From the NCBI GenBank assembly GCA_000063505.1, contig CT971583.1, positions 434,001 to 498,000 on the forward strand: DNA of 64,000 nucleotides, read 5' to 3'. This document shows positions 58,557-64,000 of this stretch, in pieces. The notes beneath the pieces are model-generated. The model was not told the DNA's origin, did no database searches, and saw only the letters and a list, made by a program, of their open reading frames with translations. Made by a program: the position numbers and the translations under genes. Within the stretch, counting starts at the first letter, position 1. Each line of letters begins with the position of its first letter. Origin of the DNA: Synechococcus sp. WH 7803 (GTDB taxonomy: Bacteria; Cyanobacteriota; Cyanobacteriia; PCC-6307; Cyanobiaceae).

Positions 58557-58772
58557 TCAAGCGCTGGCCATGATGTCCCGCTGCTTGAGCAGTTGCTCAA
58601 GCACCTCTTCAAGCCTCTGAAGTTCAGCGTGTTCGGCCACGGTGGCATCGATCCGCTTTTGAGGGAGCTTCAGCTTTTTGCCCATGGAGATCACGTCTTC
58701 GCGCAGGCGGTTGCGATAGGCCTCGAGCTCTTCGATTGAATCGAGAAGCTCTTGAAGCGTTGGATCGGGCAT
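58557..58772 (-). CDS. small conserved protein of the phycobilisome rod region
   Basis: The 71-aa product is almost entirely helical (LQELLDSIEELEAYRNRLRE, LQRLEEVLEQLLKQRDIM) and charged, probably a coiled-coil hairpin. I recognise no named family. It lies 3 bp before the cpeS-like gene and so heads the cpeS-pebA-pebB run. An adaptor role is conceivable but not shown. Confidence 0.65.
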   Translation of the reverse strand: MPDPTLQELLDSIEELEAYRNRLREDVISMGKKLKLPQKRIDATVAEHAELQRLEEVLEQLLKQRDIMASA

Positions 58773-59693
<921 letters not shown>

Positions 59694-59737
59694 GTCATCC
59701 GGGTTTTCCCTTTTCCTCAACACAAACTTCCATCTAA

Positions 59738-60244
<507 letters not shown>

Positions 60245-60274
60245 GCCGTCGATTCAGATCGTTCCATCGATCAA

Positions 60275-60300
60275 GGGAGGCCAACAGGCCTCCCTTTTTT
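60275..60300 (+). terminator. intrinsic terminator after cpeA
   Basis: GGGAGGCC and GGCCTCCC pair perfectly around AACA and are followed by TTTTTT. It lies 31 bases after the cpeA stop and separates cpeBA from the linker gene. Confidence 0.95.
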
Positions 60301-60530
60301 AATGGTTACGAGAACATCATGCAGAGGAGAGTGTGACGCGTTCTTTTTTTCTGTGGTGTCGACGCTTGCTAGCGATGGTGCTTTTCAGAGATCTTCCGCA
60401 AAAAAAACAGTTGCCACACGACTGCAATCATGCCTACAAGAAAATTTAGGTTTGCTGTTTTAAGTAGAGCTAAGAAGTTTGAGGTCAGTTGAAAAAGAGC
60501 AATAAATTGGCTTTCAGACGCATTCCCCTC

Positions 60531-61391
60531 ATGCCTGCAATTAAGTTCAAGAGAGACTTCACTCATCAGGATCGAGTTTCTTTCTCATTTTCTAATTCAA
60601 GGGATGCTGCAAAAGGATCTGCAGAAAAGGGCGGTCAAGTCGCCTCAAGCCCTGCCGAATTTAAAGAGAATCAATGTGGTTCGATGGGAATTGGATCCGG
60701 CCCTCGAATTCATGAAGTCTGCCCGTTCTCAGCGGTGAACCATTCCTACGCAGCGACCGGTGAAGGTGCGCTGAGCCAAGCGATTTCGGCTGCTTACAAG
60801 CAGGTTTTCGGTAATATCGGTATCACAGATAGTCAAAGGCTTGTGTCGCTGGAGGCGTTTCTCCGCGATGGGCGAATCACGACGCGTGATTTTATGGCTG
60901 GCCTTGTGAAGTCTGAGCTGTATAAGCAGACATTCTTTTTTGCGGTCTCTCCGATGCGAGGTGTCGAGTTGACTGTTAAGCATCTTCTTGGGCGTCCGCC
61001 GGTGAGCCAATCAGAGGTCGGCGCCGCGATCAAAATGATTGCTGATGAAGGATTTGATGCGTTTGTCGATCACCTGGTCCGATCGGAGGAGTATCTGGAA
61101 ACATTCGGTACAGATACCGTCCCCTACTTGCGTGCGTTTAAGTCAGAAGCTCGAGCGTATTGCTCGACCTTCGTCAGCATGGCTGAGCTTGCGCCTGCCA
61201 ATGCCAGTGCAGAGAACGTGATGTATTCGGGGCCTCTACTGGTGAGGCGTCTTGTCAAGACAGGGCTGTCTGTGAACGCGATCAATCCGAGAGCTTTTGA
61301 CACCAGTGTGGAATTCTCATACACAAATGCTGTTGGTAATACCCGCAATCCTGCGTTCCGGCGCATTTACGGGGGCAAGTTTGCATACTGA
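60531..61391 (+). CDS. phycoerythrin-associated rod linker, gamma-type (MpeD/CpeC-like)
   Basis: The 286-aa protein has an N-terminal extension of about 75 residues, one PBS linker domain (ISAAYKQVFGNIGITDSQRL, LRDGRITTRDFMAGLVKSEL, VKHLLGRPPVSQSEVGAAIK) and a short C-terminus ending FRRIYGGKFAY. Cys49 in FKENQCGSMG matches the position at which PE-II gamma linkers carry phycourobilin. The gene and its leader are AT-rich compared with neighbours. MpeD is my preferred name, CpeC or MpeC the alternatives. Confidence 0.8.
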   Translation: MPAIKFKRDFTHQDRVSFSFSNSRDAAKGSAEKGGQVASSPAEFKENQCGSMGIGSGPRIHEVCPFSAVNHSYAATGEGALSQAISAAYKQVFGNIGITDSQRLVSLEAFLRDGRITTRDFMAGLVKSELYKQTFFFAVSPMRGVELTVKHLLGRPPVSQSEVGAAIKMIADEGFDAFVDHLVRSEEYLETFGTDTVPYLRAFKSEARAYCSTFVSMAELAPANASAENVMYSGPLLVRRLVKTGLSVNAINPRAFDTSVEFSYTNAVGNTRNPAFRRIYGGKFAY

Positions 61392-61414
61392 ACGCTCAGC
61401 TTCAAATTGAAACC

Positions 61415-61461
61415 TCCAGTCAAAAGGGGACATCTGTCTTCTCCTTTTGACTGGATTTTTT
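61415..61461 (+). terminator. intrinsic terminator after the linker gene
   Basis: TCCAGTCAAAAGG (61415-61427) and CCTTTTGACTGGA (61443-61455) form a perfect 13-bp stem with a 15-base loop and TTTTTT after it. It starts 24 bases past the linker stop. Confidence 0.92.
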
Positions 61462-61621
61462 CGAAAAAATAGATTGAGTCTGCAGGCCTTGAGCCCTCCC
61501 TGGGCGAGCTCTGCCTCTCCAGTCGTTGTGTTAATGATTTCAAAAGATTGATCTTCTTATCATCCGCTTCGCGGTGACCTCCGTTGTGGAGGAGAGTCGT
61601 TGTCTGTTTGCTGTTTTTGGG

Positions 61622-62239
61622 ATGACGTCGCATCCACAGGTTGACCGTCCGGACCTTGATGCGTTGTTCGCAGACCTTGCCCATCCCAATCCCAATATCC
61701 AGAGGGAGGCCTACCTGGCGATGGTGGACTACTGGCCAGAGCAGTCAATGCCTCGCCTGCTCGCGCTGCTGGGGCAGTCGGATGTCTCGGTGTATCGAGC
61801 AGCAGTCAAAGGTCTTGGTGCTTTTGGGGCCAAGGCTCTCCAGCCTTTGGCTGACTTATTCACATCCAGCCCTGATGGAACTGTGAGGGCATGCTGCGTC
61901 AAGGCCTACGCCCAAATCGCTTCCAATTTTCCTGAAGAGGAGTTTTCCCCTGAGGCGATGACGGTGCTGGAAACAGCGTTGTCGGATGAATCCCCGGTTG
62001 TGTCTCAATCGGCAGTGATGGCTTTGGGGCAGGTTGGGATTCAAGCTCTGCCTCTGTTGATCCGAATCTGTAAAGGAGACAACATCGCTCATGTTCAGTC
62101 TGCTGCGATGGCTCTCGCCGAAATTGCAGACCCTCAGGCCGAAGCTTGTTTGCGAGAGGTGCTCGATGACCCCTCGACTGATCCGTTGGCACGGCAGATG
62201 GTGGAAGCGTCTCTAGGGCGTCTCGAGAGCCGCCGATAA
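61622..62239 (+). CDS. cpeZ: phycobilin lyase CpeZ-like
   Basis: The 205-aa protein consists of HEAT-like repeats (NPNIQREAYLAMVDYWPEQS, VYRAAVKGLGAFGAKALQPL, VSQSAVMALGQVGIQALPLL) of the E/F clan and matches CpeZ in length. CpeZ works with CpeY to attach phycoerythrobilin to PE alpha and also acts as a chaperone-like helper; cpeY is not in the window. Start ATG 61622 fits the family better than one 16 codons upstream. Confidence 0.78.
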   Translation: MTSHPQVDRPDLDALFADLAHPNPNIQREAYLAMVDYWPEQSMPRLLALLGQSDVSVYRAAVKGLGAFGAKALQPLADLFTSSPDGTVRACCVKAYAQIASNFPEEEFSPEAMTVLETALSDESPVVSQSAVMALGQVGIQALPLLIRICKGDNIAHVQSAAMALAEIADPQAEACLREVLDDPSTDPLARQMVEASLGRLESRR

Positions 62240-62276
62240 AAAAAGCGGGAGACCAGCCCCTCAGCTGTTCTCCCGC
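62238..62276 (-). terminator. intrinsic terminator for the MpeU-like gene
   Basis: GCGGGAGA (62245-62252) and TCTCCCGC (62269-62276) form the stem. Read on the minus strand, seven Ts follow. It lies about 70 bp after the MpeU-like stop; its T-run overlaps the cpeZ stop codon. Confidence 0.85.
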
Positions 62277-62346
62277 GGTGGCGCATGTAGTGCTCGACGC
62301 GAACACCACCTTATGACGATACGTTAACGAATTGACGCAACGAAGT

Positions 62347-63243
62347 TTAGGAGCGCTTATGGAGCTGATTAATGGCGAGTTGCAGGATTGGTTTGATCGT
62401 GTCATCCGATTCGATCGTCATGCGTTCAGACAGAGCTTTGATCGCGACGGGATCCTCGAGTTTCATCAGTGAAAGGGCTGCGTTTTTGCGAACGAGTGCA
62501 GATTCATCGTTCAAGTTGGGCTGCAGCAGAGGGAGAGCCCACTGGCTGTCATTGAGTTTGCCCAGTAACGTCGTCGCCTCAGCGCGGACGTCCTCGTCGT
62601 CGTCCTGCAGTGCATTGGTCAGGAGTTCTCGAGCATCGTCGTCTCCGGAATTTTGAATTTGATCACCGAGAGCCGCGATAGCCGCGGTGCGTATCCGTGC
62701 TTCAGGCGAACGTGCTGCCTCCCGAAGTGCTTCAGGGGCTCGGGCTCCTACGAAGGCCAGCCCCCAGCTGGCAAGTCCTGTCTGCATTGGTGTGTTGTTG
62801 GAATCCACGAGAATCTTGAGGAGTCCTTCAACGGCTTCTGATCCAATAACAGCCATGGCACCAACAGCCGATCCCTGAACCACGGGATCGTCGTCATTGA
62901 GCAGTGCTTTGAGCAGGTGGGGTAGCGCCTGCTTGTCTGCTATCAATGTGAGGGTCTTGGCTGCAGCGCGCCGTACGGTCACGTTCTCGTGATCGCACAT
63001 GGCCTGACACAACGCAGGAACCGCTGCGCTACCAACCGAGCCAAGGCTTTCAGCAAAGGTGAGACGGAGCAGTCCTCGCTTGTCTCCGAGTCCTGCCACC
63101 ATCCGCTCGATCGCCTGGGTATCGCCCGCCAAACGTTGGCCTTGCCGCAGCTGCTGCTTGAGCTCCTCGGCAAGGTGCTCAGCTTCGTCTTCGCTCAGCG
63201 TGACGGGTTCAGCACTGGTCAGCGATGAGGGTGCGTTGGTCAA
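62347..63243 (-). CDS. mpeU: phycobilin lyase, MpeU-like (E/F clan)
   Basis: The 298-aa HEAT-repeat protein (TVRRAAAKTLTLIADKQALP, VVQGSAVGAMAVIGSEAVEG, RIRTAAIAALGDQI, VRKNAALSLMKLEDP) matches MpeU in length (about 297 aa). The related MpeV/CpeF are the main alternatives; MpeV is a lyase-isomerase acting on PE beta. MpeU occurs in strains with PE-II. Divergent from the DUF2656 gene by 71 bp. Confidence 0.75.
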   Translation of the reverse strand: MTNAPSSLTSAEPVTLSEDEAEHLAEELKQQLRQGQRLAGDTQAIERMVAGLGDKRGLLRLTFAESLGSVGSAAVPALCQAMCDHENVTVRRAAAKTLTLIADKQALPHLLKALLNDDDPVVQGSAVGAMAVIGSEAVEGLLKILVDSNNTPMQTGLASWGLAFVGARAPEALREAARSPEARIRTAAIAALGDQIQNSGDDDARELLTNALQDDDEDVRAEATTLLGKLNDSQWALPLLQPNLNDESALVRKNAALSLMKLEDPVAIKALSERMTIESDDTIKPILQLAINQLHKRS

Positions 63244-63314
63244 GATTGAGCTGAAGCGGTGATTCAGTATCCGATGCTGTGGTCGCTAAGGTCACTCCAA
63301 TGTTCTGAATCGTT

Positions 63315-63749
63315 GTGACCACCTTCGTTCTTTCCCACAATCTGCAGGTCAACGATTCAGCTGTGCCGGCCCTGGCCTTTGATGTTTTGACGGCTGGTTT
63401 GCAAACGCATTGCCCCTCGGTCACTGCGGCTGAAGCGCTTAGTCATCCGCACTGGAAAGTGAAACTTGAATCGACGGCTTCACCCGACGCTCTCGCGCGT
63501 GAGCTCGTTCAGGGGTGGCGTCGGGTGCGTGAAGGCCTGGGTCATGGCCATGCCCATGCCGTGATGGCCCTTGGCGGTCGCAAAGACTCCGAAGGCAACC
63601 CTGGTGCGCCCCTGCAACAAGGTGGTTGGGGCGTTGATGTGGTGGAAACAGCAGATGCTCAGGGTTTTCTGGCTGCAATCAATTGGACCGGCCTGACGGC
63701 CGGTCGCCCTGCGGATGGGGTCTTTGAAGTGATTGACCCCGCCTCCTGA
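63315..63749 (+). CDS. DUF2656 family protein of the phycobilisome region
   Basis: The 144-aa protein (GTG start) has MTTFVLSHNLQVNDSAVPAL, LVQGWRRVREGLGHGHAHAV and ALGGRKDSEGNPGAPLQQGG. I recognise this as DUF2656, found in cyanobacteria with phycoerythrin gene clusters; its role is not known to me. The His/Gly-rich centre is notable. It is 2 bp from the convergent end of the next linker gene. Confidence 0.75.
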   Translation: MTTFVLSHNLQVNDSAVPALAFDVLTAGLQTHCPSVTAAEALSHPHWKVKLESTASPDALARELVQGWRRVREGLGHGHAHAVMALGGRKDSEGNPGAPLQQGGWGVDVVETADAQGFLAAINWTGLTAGRPADGVFEVIDPAS

Positions 63750-63751
63750 GC

Positions 63752-64000
63752 TCAACCGCGACGGCGTCTGGAATTCCGGCGTCCTGCTTTCTTGGGCGTC
63801 GACTCTGATGGAACGGTTTTGGCAGCCCCTGACCCGGTCACGGGGTCTGGGTTTGTTGCTTGTGTCTGTGCACCAACGCACAAGCCCATTCCTTGAATGC
63901 GCATTCCACGGCTGTGCATGGACTGAACACTGCGGTTCAGATACTGAAAAGGAATTTTCCACGACCGTGCTGTTGATGGACGCGAGCCCGGCTCAATACT
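63752..64000 (-). CDS. phycobilisome linker, C-terminal part (runs off the window)
   Basis: The last 82 residues of a minus-strand gene are visible; the stop is at 63754-63752. The segment RSWKIPFQYLNRSVQSMHSR followed by GMRIQGMGLCVG resembles the CpcD-like linker pattern (PY-x2-L-x-Q-x-I-x2-G-x-I). A Pro/Ser/Lys/Arg-rich tail ending KKAGRRNSRRRRG follows. Which linker (CpeC, CpeE or MpeE) cannot be told from this part. Confidence 0.7.
   Translation of the reverse strand, partial: SIEPGSRPSTARSWKIPFQYLNRSVQSMHSRGMRIQGMGLCVGAQTQATNPDPVTGSGAAKTVPSESTPKKAGRRNSRRRRG

Noticed and set aside
60369-60566. 65-codon minus-strand ORF with a hydrophobic C-terminal half, upstream of the linker gene
   Set aside because: It overlaps the linker start in antisense, lies in AT-rich DNA where hydrophobic frames arise by chance, and has no start context or family that I recognise.

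Overview
The window comes from a marine picocyanobacterium, most likely a phycoerythrin-containing Synechococcus of subcluster 5.1. The grounds are high GC, the long cyanobacterial ribosomal-protein operon, the ndhN-ldpA pair, cyanobacteria-specific families (psaD, the CAAD/CURT1 protein, DUF1815, DUF2839, Ycf45, a CCB-type protein, cyanobacterial GshA, a fused PanC-Cmk) and a phycobilisome rod cluster with phycocyanin, class I phycoerythrin, bilin reductases and lyases. PE-I alpha/beta, a linker with a Cys at residue 49 and an MpeU-like lyase suggest a strain that also makes PE-II, whose mpeBA genes would lie outside this window. I see no CRISPR array, insertion sequence or prophage.

Layout. 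1-13.3 kb: one minus-strand S10/spc/alpha super-operon, rplC to truA, with secY flanked by two strong RNA hairpins. 13.3-31.3 kb: mixed housekeeping genes: ndhN-ldpA, ycf45, tRNA-Gln, a HAD phosphatase, recA with a LexA-type box, a degenerate DinG-like helicase, tyrA, crtD, a ketosamine kinase, a CURT1-like protein, a JAMM protease coupled to an E1-rhodanese protein, a tandem-duplicated CobO-like protein, LarE, SpeD, RecF and tRNA-Arg. 31.3-37 kb: a tightly overlapping minus-strand run trpE-gshA-ppc-GNAT, preceded by psaD. 37.6-41.4 kb: mrp-rodA-histidine kinase. 41.4-52.7 kb: hemF, a periplasmic amidase, a CCB-like protein, a wHTH regulator, an RNase D-like protein, an LpxB-like protein, tRNA-Cys, an aldo/keto reductase, purM, rlpA and panC-cmk.

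52.7-64 kb: the phycobilisome rod region. On the minus strand, a 71-aa protein, an S-type lyase, pebA and pebB are closely packed; rpcB and rpcA follow after about 150 bp, then an intrinsic terminator, then rpcT, rpcE, rpcF and a low-molecular-weight tyrosine phosphatase that overlap one another. On the plus strand lie cpeB-cpeA, an AT-rich stretch carrying a gamma-type linker, cpeZ and a DUF2656 gene. An MpeU-like lyase and the tail of another linker are on the minus strand. PebA and PebB make phycoerythrobilin; RpcE/F, RpcT, the S-type lyase, CpeZ and the MpeU-like protein would attach bilins to phycocyanin and phycoerythrin; linkers stack the discs into rods.

The least ordinary observations: three genes (truA, ldpA, panC-cmk) whose best start is a CTG overlapping the upstream TGA as CTGA; a recF with no ATG/GTG/TTG start before its conserved N-terminus; a GNAT protein whose C-terminus is read from the antisense strand of tRNA-Arg; paired hairpins around secY; and a phosphatase coupled to the rod lyase operon.
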